Source: Paenibacillus oryzisoli (GTDB lineage Bacteria > Bacillota > Bacilli > Paenibacillales > NBRC-103111). Taken from it: 64,000 nt of DNA. Both the position numbers and the translations under genes were made by a program. The notes beneath the pieces were generated by a model. The model was not told the DNA's origin, did not search any database, and worked only from the letters and a program-made list of their open reading frames with translations. The stretch lies in NCBI RefSeq assembly GCF_001653565.1, contig NZ_LYPB01000054.1:1-64000 (forward strand), given 5' to 3'. Below, in pieces: positions 46,899 to 55,329 of the stretch; position 1 is the stretch's first letter; each line of letters starts with the position of its first letter.

Positions 46899-47321
46899 TT
46901 ATTTAATAATTAGTACAGGAATAGGGGCGTGTTGAACGACATTATGACTAACACTGCCAAGTACAAATTCACCCAAACTGTTTAGTCCCCTGCTGCCGAC
47001 AACGATCAGGTCAGCATGTATTTCTTGCGCGTATTGGAGAATCTGTTTGGCGATACTACCTTTTCTTACTTCGATATTAACGTTGGTGAAATTCGATATT
47101 TTCTTTTTGATTTTTGCCACTACGTCTTCAGAATAGGCTTGTTCTATTTCAATAGGTGGAACCAAATACTGCCCACCTACATCGTAGGTTGGCATGTTGA
47201 AAATATGAATAATTTCGAGCTTCGAATAATGATTGAGTTGGGCAAGTTTAATGGCGGAATCGAGCGCTTTGTCAGAAGCTTCTGAACCGTCGTAGGCAAC
47301 AAGAATTTTGGAATATAACAC
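46899..47321 (-). CDS. Universal stress protein, UspA family
   Basis: 140 residues, single Usp domain. N-terminal KILVAYDGSEASDKAL with the adenine-contacting Asp, and the C-terminal ATP motif VGSRGLNSLGEFVLGSVSHNVV (G-2x-G-9x-G-S/T). It should bind ATP and help survive stress; the exact role is unknown. RBS GAAGGAG. Upstream minus-strand sequence has two TATACT -10-like hexamers but no sigma-B pattern. Confidence 0.9.
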   Translation of the reverse strand: MLYSKILVAYDGSEASDKALDSAIKLAQLNHYSKLEIIHIFNMPTYDVGGQYLVPPIEIEQAYSEDVVAKIKKKISNFTNVNIEVRKGSIAKQILQYAQEIHADLIVVGSRGLNSLGEFVLGSVSHNVVQHAPIPVLIIK

Positions 47322-47538
47322 TGTGTGATCACTCCTTCAAAAAAAGTATAGTAATAGTATACAACTTTTGGTTAGACAGTTGGTGTGACTATAATCATAG
47401 TAATTAAAACTTCTGTAAAATATATTGATAGGATTTTTCCATAGATACTATTTTAATGAATGGAGATCAATCAGCACTGAAAGGAATAAGAAGGTCACTT
47501 CACTATGAAATACCTAGCAGTAGAAAGGAGAACAATCT

Positions 47539-48027
47539 CTGAAACTACATAAATACTATTTTCTAACAATTAGTATTGTTGTTTCCTTATTCTCTTGCTT
47601 TGCCTTTACGGCCTCAGTCTGGCAATTGATTGTTGATGATGATTATGTTAAGACATTACAATTACCCTCTGATGGAGACAACATGGGAATACCATTGGTT
47701 GGTGCATTGATGGGAAGTATGCTGTTTGCTGTAGTTCACATTATTCTTCATTTGGTTTTATATGGATTATGTTATAGGAATATGATCAATAGCAAGATTA
47801 GTATTAATGAGTTCTTTGTCAGAAGGGATAGTTGGATATTTAATACTATTCGCGGGGTAGGTTATGTTTTCATAGTCGTGTGGGGATATGATTTTATCCG
47901 TCAATATTTTAAGTTTTATGTGTTCAATGTGCTGTTTTATTTATCAGTTGCAATCGTTATATATATGTACACTGTATGGGTGTTAATAATTTTAAAAAGA
48001 CCCCACGAACGAAAGTGTTGTATATAA
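47539..48027 (+). CDS. Small integral membrane protein, apparent CTG start
   Basis: Four predicted membrane segments in about 162 codons. The frame begins well at CTG 47539 (LKLHKYYFLTISIVVSLFSCF): AAAGGAG sits 9 bases before it and the product gains an N-terminal hydrophobic segment. The first conventional initiator is TTG at 47626, which has no RBS and would cut that helix off. So either CTG is used, or an ATG was lost or misread. No family recognised; low G+C, flanked by uspA and the two-component genes. Confidence 0.55.
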   Translation: MKLHKYYFLTISIVVSLFSCFAFTASVWQLIVDDDYVKTLQLPSDGDNMGIPLVGALMGSMLFAVVHIILHLVLYGLCYRNMINSKISINEFFVRRDSWIFNTIRGVGYVFIVVWGYDFIRQYFKFYVFNVLFYLSVAIVIYMYTVWVLIILKRPHERKCCI

Positions 48028-48188
48028 GCGACGATTTTGACGTAGACGATATTTCTATGGAATTATCCTATAAAGTAAAATATTCTAGTAATAAGGTGCT
48101 CTAGTATGTAAAAAGGGTTCTCAAGCAGCACTATATGATCCGCTCAACAAGCGAAGCTTGCCATAATGCTTTAAGGAGACAAGAGTCG

Positions 48189-49337
48189 ATGATTCGTGTA
48201 ATGCTCATTGATGATGAGGAAGATGCGCTGGATTTGTTGGAAATTCTGCTCGGACAAATGGGGAACATACAGATAACTGGAAGGTATATCAACCCGATTG
48301 AAGCGATTGCTGCGTTAGGTCCTTCCCCGGTAGATGCCGTTTTTCTTGATATCCAGATGCCGGGTATGAAAGGTACGGAAGTTGCTAGAGTAATTAGAAG
48401 TAGATTCCCTCTGATGCCGATCATCTTCACAACGGCCTATGCGGAATATGCGGTCGAAGCGTTTGAGATTCAATCGAATGACTATTTGCTGAAGCCTTTT
48501 ACCAAAGAAAGATTGCAGAACGCGGTTGCGCGTGTTTCACACGCTATATCCGAGTCCGTCATGCACGCATCCCAGCCTGCAAATGTTGCTCCGAGCATCA
48601 GTTGTTTGGGTGGCTTCCAGATCGGTTTACCTGGTAGCCCCGACAAGGTGCTTACATGGAAAACAAAGAAGGAGAAGGAACTTTGTGCCTTTCTGATTCA
48701 CCATGCAGGGAAGCCTGTAAATGCCGCATCCATTATTGAGGCAATTTGGCCGGGGTACGATCTCCATAAGGCCAAAACGTATTTATATACGTGTTTATCC
48801 TATCTAAGGAAAAGCCTGGCGGAACATCAGATTCCCATCCATATTGGCAAAGCGGATCAAGGGTTTGTAGCCCAATTGGATGGCGTGATGGTTGATGTCA
48901 CGGAATTGGAGCAACTGCTAAGCAACACATGGACGAGCGAAGAGATGGATACCAGGACCTATGACCAAATGAAACAGGTATACACGGGTGAATATATGGG
49001 CGGTTGTGATTTCAGTTGGGCAACGGCCAAGCAGTTGGATATCAAAGCCTCGTATGTACGCGTGCTTCGTACGTGGTTCGCATTTTTCCAAAGCCAGGGC
49101 AATGACGTGCTTGCGGTAGACTGTATGCAGAATCTATTATCGGTTGCCCCTGATTTCGAAGTCGATGGACGCGAGTTAATCAAGCTCCATTTGAAAATGG
49201 GAAATCGCAACGAGGCGCATCGGGTCATTATGCAGTTGGAGCATGCTGTGAAATTTCAATTAGGAGCAGAGTTGGAAGAAGAAACTTTGCGACTAGTCCA
49301 AGAAACGAAAGATAAGATAGGGTGGCAAGCCCGATGA
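48189..49337 (+). CDS. Response regulator with winged-helix and BTAD (SARP-like) output
   Basis: 382 residues. Receiver domain 1-~120: IDDEEDALD acidic pocket, phospho-acceptor Asp54 in VFLDIQMPG, TTAY switch and LLKPF lysine. Then a winged-helix (~150-245: LTWKTKKEKELCAFLIHHAGKPVNAASIIEAIWPG in pieces) and a helical BTAD-like region (~250-382) as in SARP activators. Start ATG 48189 with AAGGAG; the 18 codons upstream lack an RBS. Its stop overlaps the kinase ATG as ATGA, so the two form one two-component unit. Target genes unknown. Confidence 0.87.
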   Translation: MIRVMLIDDEEDALDLLEILLGQMGNIQITGRYINPIEAIAALGPSPVDAVFLDIQMPGMKGTEVARVIRSRFPLMPIIFTTAYAEYAVEAFEIQSNDYLLKPFTKERLQNAVARVSHAISESVMHASQPANVAPSISCLGGFQIGLPGSPDKVLTWKTKKEKELCAFLIHHAGKPVNAASIIEAIWPGYDLHKAKTYLYTCLSYLRKSLAEHQIPIHIGKADQGFVAQLDGVMVDVTELEQLLSNTWTSEEMDTRTYDQMKQVYTGEYMGGCDFSWATAKQLDIKASYVRVLRTWFAFFQSQGNDVLAVDCMQNLLSVAPDFEVDGRELIKLHLKMGNRNEAHRVIMQLEHAVKFQLGAELEEETLRLVQETKDKIGWQAR

Positions 49338-52300
49338 GCAAAAAAATTGTGGCAGCGTTGATTACCCTGTCTCTATTGATTGCAACTTATGGGGTGTTGT
49401 TGGCCTATTTTTCTATACATAAGAAGCACATGCCTCTAGCGGTGAATGGGGTCATGGATTTAAGTGCTTGGCAATTTGATCAAGATGGAACGGTTCGGCT
49501 TGACGGGCAATGGGAACTATATCCAAATCAGCTGTTCAGTCAGCCAACAGACACTCTCACAGCAGGCGATGCAACGCCTAAGATGGTTCAGGTCCCTGGC
49601 TCGTGGCAGAAGCAAATGTCTACGATCGGGATGGCGACCTACCGGTTACGCATTCAAATTGGCGATGCAACCCAGGTGTACGGATTAAAAACGGCGTCCA
49701 TCCTGATTGCCAATCGGCTCATCGTGAATGGTACAATCGTCGGATCAAGCGGCAATCCGGCAGAGAAGCAGCAGTACAGTGCGCTGAATAAACCATATGT
49801 CAGCTACTTTACTTTGCAGCCAGGTTGGAATGACATCCTAGTGCAAGTGGCTAATTATGAGTTTCGTGTAAACAGCGGGATCAGCGAATCGCTTCTCTTG
49901 GGGAAAGCCGAGCAAATTGCTGGAGTTCGCGACCGCGCGTCGGCTCATGACTGGATCACGCTTACCGCCTTTCTAATTATGGGATTGTATTTTATCGGAT
50001 TGTTTTCTCAACGGAGAAATGATTTCTCGCTTGTGGTACTTGGCATTGTTTGCGTATGCATTGCTGCATTTGCCAGTATTAGTGGCGAAAGAGTATTGTT
50101 TGATGCGGTCGGACCGCTCCCCTTCTGGCTGTATTTCCGAGTTCAGATGGTGTTGACGGTAGGCGTGGGTGCTGGTTTCTTCCTGTATGTCTACACCGCT
50201 TTCCGGCCTTACTGCTTTGAATGGCTCACGCGAGGCGGGTTGATTGTGGGGGGAATACTTGTTGTGCTGCATAGCGGCTTTGCTCCCCAGCTTACCACGG
50301 GACTATTCCGTCAATTCACATCTTTATATGTGACAATCTCGCTGCTGTATGCAACGTATGTATTCGTCTACACAGCCTTGCACAGAGTGGCGGGGAGCGG
50401 GTATTTGGCTGTGGCGGCCATGGCTTTGAATGTGCTGGTGATGAATCAGAATTTGAACGTCTATTTCGGCGTTCCGATCTATTCTCTTGCGCCAGTTGAA
50501 CCTTTTCTTGTACTGCTAATGCTTGCGCTGCTGATGTCGCTGCGGTTTTCTAATGCTTTTCACAAAATCGAGGAGCTTTCCGGACAACTAATCCAAGCAG
50601 ACAAGTTAAAAGATAATTTTCTAGCCCGAACTTCGCATGAGTTTAAAACGCCGCTTCACGGCGTAATGAATATATCCCGGTCCATGCTGGACGATGCCGG
50701 GCATCCGCTCAATACCGAGCAACGGGAGAAGCTCCAGTTGATTACGGACATTACACGTAAGCTTTCCCAGCTCGTCTATGACATCCTAGACTTGTCCAAG
50801 CTGAACCAGGGCGAACTGAGACTTGTGCCTGCGCCGATAGATGTACGTTCTGTGGTGGAGGTGCAAGTGCGGTTTTATAGCTATTTATGCATGGAAAAAG
50901 ACATCCAACTCATAAATGCTTTGCCTATGGATCTACCTCCCGCTTATGCGGATGAAATTCGACTTAGCCAAGTAATTGGAAATTTACTGGATAATGCCAT
51001 CAAGCATACGGAGCGTGGCAGAATTGTTCTTACCGGGAAGGAGCAGGGAGGCAAGATCGAAATTGCGGTACACGACACTGGCAAAGGCATCCATCCTGAT
51101 GATATGCCATTTATTTTTGAACCGTTCAAATCGGTCGAGGGAGATCAGCATCGAGGGTTTGGGTTAGGGCTACCTATTGCGAAGCAATTGGTAGAGTTGC
51201 AGAAGGGTACGCTTACGGTATCATCTACGCTTGGCGTCGGTTCGATTTTTACCTTCACGCTTCCAATCTCAGAGCAGCGAAATGAAGCGACATCCCCCTC
51301 GTCGTATTCGGGTACGCAGCTCATGCCGAAGGAAACGGAATATTCCTTTGCTACACCTTATGTTACGAATCAGAGCGGCAAGCATACGGTGCTGATCGTC
51401 GACGACCAATATGTGAATTTAAAAGTCTTGCTGGACGCTCTTCAAGCGCTTGACTATCGCGTGGTCGCCGTCAAAAACGGCTACGAAGCGCTGGAACAAG
51501 TGGACCAACTGGGCAGAATCGATCTCGTTATTCTCGATTTGATGATGCCGGGCATGTCTGGCTATGAAGTATGCCAAGAGATTCGCAAACAATACTCGCT
51601 GTTGGAACTGCCGGTCCTGATGGTGACAGCTGCCATTCAACCGCAGGATAAAGTGGCGGCTTTCCAAGCGGGAGCGAACGATTACTTGCCGAAGCCGTTC
51701 GATTTGGAGGAGCTGAAGGCAAGGATCGGGAGCTTGCTCGCCATGAAGGAATCGCTCGGTCGAGCCATTCACATGGAAGTGGCCTTTTTGCAATCGCAGA
51801 TTAAACCTCATTTCCTATATAACGTGCTGAACAGCATTGTCGCTGCAAGCTATAAGGATTTGGAGCGAGCGAGGAAGATGATTGCCGATCTCGCCGATTA
51901 CTTGCGAGGAAGCTTCCGATTTAGCAATGCGGATGAACGCATCGGGTTTGCTCAAGAATTCAGCCTCATTCAAACGTATATAGAAATTGAGCAAGCTCGA
52001 TTTAAGGATCGCATTCGTTTCGATTTCGATATCGCGAAGGCTGCCTACGATTTGCAAATGCCGCCGCTTCTGCTGCAGCCGCTTGTCGAAAATGCTATTC
52101 GTCACGGCATCGGCGATCGTCTTAAAGGTGGGACAGTCAGTTTGACGGTAGCAAACTCGGAAGGAGCATGGCAATTCGTCGTAGCTGATGACGGGGTCGG
52201 CATTTCGCCAGAGCGACTTAGGACATTGCTGGAACAAGGCGATGCGAATGAGCCGCAGGGAGTCGGTTTGCGAAATATCAATAAGCGGTTGAAATACGAA

Positions 52301-52381
52301 TACGGCGTCTCACTGGAACTAGTAAGTGAACTGGGATGTGGTACGAAAGTAACTATACGCATTCCTACTGCTTCCGTTTAA
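49334..52381 (+). CDS. Hybrid sensor kinase with two kinase cores (HisKA and LytS type)
   Basis: 1,015 residues. Residues 1-~30 a membrane helix; ~40-190 an extracellular 7TMR-DISM-like sensor (WQFDQDGTVRLDGQWELYPNQ; PGSWQK); ~200-400 seven membrane segments. Then HisKA with His435 (SHEFKTPLHG) and its ATPase (N-box GNLLDNAIKHT, G-box GFGLGLPIAK). A receiver follows with Asp735 (VILDLMMPG). The end is a second kinase of the LytS/His_kinase type with His826 (KPHFLYN) and its own ATPase (ENAIRHG, GVGLRN). Start ATG overlaps the regulator stop. Confidence 0.87.
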   Translation: MSKKIVAALITLSLLIATYGVLLAYFSIHKKHMPLAVNGVMDLSAWQFDQDGTVRLDGQWELYPNQLFSQPTDTLTAGDATPKMVQVPGSWQKQMSTIGMATYRLRIQIGDATQVYGLKTASILIANRLIVNGTIVGSSGNPAEKQQYSALNKPYVSYFTLQPGWNDILVQVANYEFRVNSGISESLLLGKAEQIAGVRDRASAHDWITLTAFLIMGLYFIGLFSQRRNDFSLVVLGIVCVCIAAFASISGERVLFDAVGPLPFWLYFRVQMVLTVGVGAGFFLYVYTAFRPYCFEWLTRGGLIVGGILVVLHSGFAPQLTTGLFRQFTSLYVTISLLYATYVFVYTALHRVAGSGYLAVAAMALNVLVMNQNLNVYFGVPIYSLAPVEPFLVLLMLALLMSLRFSNAFHKIEELSGQLIQADKLKDNFLARTSHEFKTPLHGVMNISRSMLDDAGHPLNTEQREKLQLITDITRKLSQLVYDILDLSKLNQGELRLVPAPIDVRSVVEVQVRFYSYLCMEKDIQLINALPMDLPPAYADEIRLSQVIGNLLDNAIKHTERGRIVLTGKEQGGKIEIAVHDTGKGIHPDDMPFIFEPFKSVEGDQHRGFGLGLPIAKQLVELQKGTLTVSSTLGVGSIFTFTLPISEQRNEATSPSSYSGTQLMPKETEYSFATPYVTNQSGKHTVLIVDDQYVNLKVLLDALQALDYRVVAVKNGYEALEQVDQLGRIDLVILDLMMPGMSGYEVCQEIRKQYSLLELPVLMVTAAIQPQDKVAAFQAGANDYLPKPFDLEELKARIGSLLAMKESLGRAIHMEVAFLQSQIKPHFLYNVLNSIVAASYKDLERARKMIADLADYLRGSFRFSNADERIGFAQEFSLIQTYIEIEQARFKDRIRFDFDIAKAAYDLQMPPLLLQPLVENAIRHGIGDRLKGGTVSLTVANSEGAWQFVVADDGVGISPERLRTLLEQGDANEPQGVGLRNINKRLKYEYGVSLELVSELGCGTKVTIRIPTASV

Positions 52382-52398
52382 ACAGGATGCGGTTCGGC

Positions 52399-52440
52399 TA
52401 ACAGGTTCTCGTCGGTATACGATGAGGCCTGTTTTTTCTT
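52399..52440 (+). terminator. Terminator of two-component genes
   Basis: AACAGG...CCTGTTTTTTCTTTT with an inner imperfect stem. A very similar terminator occurs at 55177-55218. Confidence 0.75.
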
Positions 52441-52600
52441 TTGAGGAGAAATGTGGAGTCAAATGTTAATGGAGAGAAGGTCCCTACTTAACTGGATTTC
52501 TTGTAGTTAAATTCCTTCTATTTTATCGCTTTTCCAAATGTGATGCGGCGGTGAGACAGCCCTTTTATTTAGTACTTTTAATTACGCAACCTTCGGACCT

Positions 52601-52626
52601 GTTTCACTACCTCCCCCAAGGGGTAA
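52601..52626 (+). promoter_or_regulatory. Sigma-B-like promoter of GNAT gene
   Basis: GTTTCA (52601-52606), 14-bp spacer, GGGTAA (52621-52626); sigma-B consensus is GTTTAA-N13-15-GGGTAT. About 40 bp before the ATG. Confidence 0.55.
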
Positions 52627-52666
52627 TAAGCACAAATAAGCATTATATCCTAGGAGGTGTTCCACT

Positions 52667-53035
52667 ATGGAAGAAAATAACACGTTTCACGAAACTGAGG
52701 AGGAGATTGTCCTCCAGAAACAAGGAAACGCCTACATTCTCAGTACGCTGTCAGGTACGGTTGGTGAGATTACTTATAGGCTGGTCGAAGCGGGAACCTG
52801 GGTGATTGATCATACCTATGTGGACCCGCGTTACCGTGGCCGTCAACTGGGCAAGCAGCTGCTGGACATGGTAGTCCAGGAAGCTCGCGACAAAGGGCGC
52901 AAAATCATTCCTTCCTGCTCCTTTGCATTAGAGGAATTCAAGAAAGATTCTACATATGCGGATGTATGGGAAAGAGGTACCTCGACAAGCGAGCTCTCCG
53001 ACCCATATAGCTCAGGCAGTGCCACGATGGGATGA
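52667..53035 (+). CDS. GNAT-family N-acetyltransferase (YjdJ/GCN5-related type)
   Basis: 122 residues. The acetyl-CoA site is in DHTYVDPRYRGRQLGKQLLDMVVQEARDKGRKIIPSCSFALEEF (in pieces; RYRGRQLG is the pyrophosphate loop, CSF matches the short-GNAT ending of the PF14542 type). The 30-residue C-terminal tail is Ser/Gly rich. Substrate unknown. RBS AGGAGGTG. Has a sigma-B-like promoter and a strong terminator, so it is a single-gene unit. Confidence 0.82.
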   Translation: MEENNTFHETEEEIVLQKQGNAYILSTLSGTVGEITYRLVEAGTWVIDHTYVDPRYRGRQLGKQLLDMVVQEARDKGRKIIPSCSFALEEFKKDSTYADVWERGTSTSELSDPYSSGSATMG

Positions 53036-53048
53036 TAGATTGGATACA

Positions 53049-53080
53049 CGAATAAGCCCCTTGCCTTAGGGGCTTATTTA
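53049..53080 (+). terminator. Terminator of GNAT gene
   Basis: AATAAGCCCC-TTGCCTTA-GGGGCTTATTTA stem with T-rich end. Confidence 0.85.
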
Positions 53081-53135
53081 AGTTATAGGTTATCCCTCGG
53101 CCAGAGGTTTCCGGGTTTCATCCCCCCCAATTGAA

Positions 53136-53178
53136 AACTGCCCACCTATCCCTCAGGGTAGGCGGGCAGTTTTCAGTT
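53136..53178. terminator. Bidirectional hairpin
   Basis: AAAACTGCCCRCCTA...TAGGCGGGCAGTTTT: a strong stem with T-runs on both strands, near the end of the leftward YflT-like gene. A related hairpin is at 61005-61046, beyond the second YflT-like gene. Confidence 0.8.
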
Positions 53179-53241
53179 ATATGTCTTGAGGATGTTCGGA
53201 TGTTGGTAATACAAGTGAGCATGCATGTCCCACCGCTGGTT

Positions 53242-53808
53242 CTACAAGTTACTGCGATAGCTGTCGTTGACGCCGCTTGATCTGCTTACATAGCCGTAGT
53301 CCGGGCTGTATGTATCCGAATTAAGCGACTTGTGGGCGCGGAAAATCCGATATGCTAGATTGGATCGTTCGGTATCGTTGTCGCTGTCTACGAGGACGAG
53401 CACTTTGCCGTTTTGCACATAATCGTGATATTTCATCGCTTCGTTCTCGGGGATACCGAGTCCGATTAATCCGCCGACCAGTCCCCCTGCACCTGCCCCG
53501 ACAGCAGCACCTGTTAAGATTGCTACAATTGGACCTGCTGCAATAATGGGGCCAACCCCGGGAATCGCCAATGCACCGATGCTCACGAGTAACCCCGTCA
53601 CCCCGCCAAGTACGCCGCCTGTTGCTGCGCCTGTTGCAAGACCCTCTTCCGCTTTGGTTTCAGTCGCTTCTTCGATGTGGTCCAAATCATCGCGATTGCG
53701 GCCCACTACCGAGAGTTCCCCAGAGTGATATCCCTCTGCCTTCAATTGGTTGATGACGCGAATCGCTTCTTCTTCCGTGTTGAATACGCCGACAATATGT
53801 TTACTCAT
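53242..53808 (-). CDS. YflT-type general stress protein, copy 1
   Basis: 188 residues. The N-terminal ~65 residues (KHIVGVFNTEEEAIRVINQLKAEGY..., ELSVVGRNRDDLD) match the general stress protein 17M (YflT) domain; the middle is a Gly/Ala-rich hydrophobic stretch (GGVLGGVTGLLVSIGALAIPG and a second) that may insert in membranes; a polar C-terminus follows. Start at 53808 with GGAGGGA. Upstream, on the minus strand, a sigma-B-like promoter occurs. A near-identical second copy lies at 61100-61660. Confidence 0.85.
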   Translation of the reverse strand: MSKHIVGVFNTEEEAIRVINQLKAEGYHSGELSVVGRNRDDLDHIEEATETKAEEGLATGAATGGVLGGVTGLLVSIGALAIPGVGPIIAAGPIVAILTGAAVGAGAGGLVGGLIGLGIPENEAMKYHDYVQNGKVLVLVDSDNDTERSNLAYRIFRAHKSLNSDTYSPDYGYVSRSSGVNDSYRSNL

Positions 53809-53872
53809 GGTAATCCCTCCTGGAAAGTTGAGTGTTAGCAAGCCGCCTAGGGCGACTGTGGCATACGGTTAA

Positions 53873-53898
53873 TTACCCTAAATTCGTTGATGTAAAAC
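53873..53898 (-). promoter_or_regulatory. Sigma-B-like promoter of YflT copy 1
   Basis: Minus strand GTTTTA (53893-53898), 14-bp spacer, GGGTAA (53873-53878), 65 bp before the start codon. Confidence 0.6.
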
Positions 53899-53941
53899 AG
53901 AAGAGCAGAACTTTCGACGATAGCCTGCTAGAGAGCAATAT

Positions 53942-54883
53942 TCACTCTCGCAACCAAGCGTTTGCCATTAAAAGCGCACCGCGGCACGCCGCGGTATCGG
54001 CCAAGGCATGCAGCATCACGAAGTCATGGATGATGCCCTGGAATCGCACAGCCGTCACGTGTACACCGGCTTCACGCAGCTTATTCGCGTAGGCTTCGCC
54101 CTCATCGCGAAGCACATCCGCCTCGCCGGTGATGATGAGCGCAGGTGGCAGCCCACTCAGCTGCTCGATCGTGGCGCGCAGCGGCGATGCCGTGACCTCT
54201 TCACACTGCCGCGGATCGGCCGTGTACTGCTTCCAGAACCACTGCATCGCGTCGCGGCGCAGGAAATAGCCTTCAGCAAACTGCTGATACGACTCCGTCT
54301 CAAATGAGGCATCCGTGACGGGGTAAAACAGCAGTTGCTTGTGAATAGCTGGGCCGCTGCGATCCTTCGCGACCAGTGTGATCGCGGCGGCCATATTGCC
54401 GCCGACGCTGTCTCCGGCGATGGTCAGGCTGTTGGCATCGAGTCCGTAATCGTGGCCGCTGGAAGAGATCCACTCCAGCACCGCGTAGATCTCCTCCAGC
54501 GCGAACGGGTACTTCGCCTCTGGCGAGCGCGTGTAATTCGGGAACACGACGGCCGACTGCGAGCCGACGGCCAGTTCTCGAATGAGCCGGTCGTGCGTGT
54601 GTGAGTTCCCGAACACCCAACCGGCACCATGAATGTATAGAATGACGGGCAACTGCTCCGGCGCATTCTTCGGCTTAAGGATCCGAATCGACACATCGTC
54701 TTTCGGACCTCCTGGGATCGTCAAATCCTCGATATCCACAGGCTCCTTGTGCACCGGCTCGGACTGCACTTTATCGACCGCTTCACGGCCCTTCTCAGGA
54801 CCCAACTCGTGTAGAAACGGCGGGGCACTGTTCTGTTCAACGACTTTTTGCGCAGCTTGTTCTAACTGGATCTTGTTGCTCAT
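53942..54883 (-). CDS. Alpha/beta-hydrolase, hormone-sensitive-lipase-type esterase
   Basis: 313 residues. Oxyanion motif HGAGW (HGGGW family), nucleophile Ser in GDSVGGNMA, acid in ITGEADVLRDEG and catalytic His in IHDFVML: the full HSL-type carboxylesterase set. Short-chain acyl esters are the likely substrates. RBS AAGGAGG. The gene is richer in G+C (around 60%) than its neighbours, similar to hisD, which may mean separate origin. No signal peptide, so cytoplasmic. Confidence 0.9.
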   Translation of the reverse strand: MSNKIQLEQAAQKVVEQNSAPPFLHELGPEKGREAVDKVQSEPVHKEPVDIEDLTIPGGPKDDVSIRILKPKNAPEQLPVILYIHGAGWVFGNSHTHDRLIRELAVGSQSAVVFPNYTRSPEAKYPFALEEIYAVLEWISSSGHDYGLDANSLTIAGDSVGGNMAAAITLVAKDRSGPAIHKQLLFYPVTDASFETESYQQFAEGYFLRRDAMQWFWKQYTADPRQCEEVTASPLRATIEQLSGLPPALIITGEADVLRDEGEAYANKLREAGVHVTAVRFQGIIHDFVMLHALADTAACRGALLMANAWLRE

Positions 54884-55329
54884 AAGGGTAACGCCTCCTT
54901 TGGAAATGACCTAACTTGCGGCTTAAGACCGCTAGTGCCTATGGAGCGGGTTATTCCAATCATTACACGTCTAGATGCGAGTTGAATCAAGTAAGGCTGC
55001 ATTTCGTTGCTCCAACATTGAGCAACCCCCACTTCTAGGTTAAAATGAGCACATACATGCTCAACTAGAGGGGGATCTATATGGAGAACCAATATGATGC
55101 TTTAGCCGCCTTTTTCCTGCAGGTGCCTATAGATGTGCATCCCTGCTTTACCAGTTAAACTGCAGATAATGATAGACACAACAGGTTCTCATCCTTATAA
55201 GGTGGGGCCTGTTTTTTCATGGGGAAAATTGTCACTTTTTAAGGTTTCTTTAAGGTGCCGTCCGATATGCTGAGGGTAGAGAGTGAGGGGTAAGCGCCAG
55301 AAGCCAGAATTCGGAAAGGAAGATGTAGA
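54884..55329. other. Intergenic region with a possible 25-codon ORF
   Basis: About 445 bases. At 55081-55158 there is an ATG frame (MENQYDALAAFFLQVPIDVH...) preceded by AGAGGGGGA at good spacing; it could be a peptide gene or the leftover start of a lost gene. A terminator follows at 55177-55218. No other coding signal. Confidence 0.4.
55177..55218 (+). terminator. Terminator before the surface-protein gene
   Basis: AACAGG...CCTGTTTTTT, very close in sequence to the one at 52399-52440. Confidence 0.7.
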
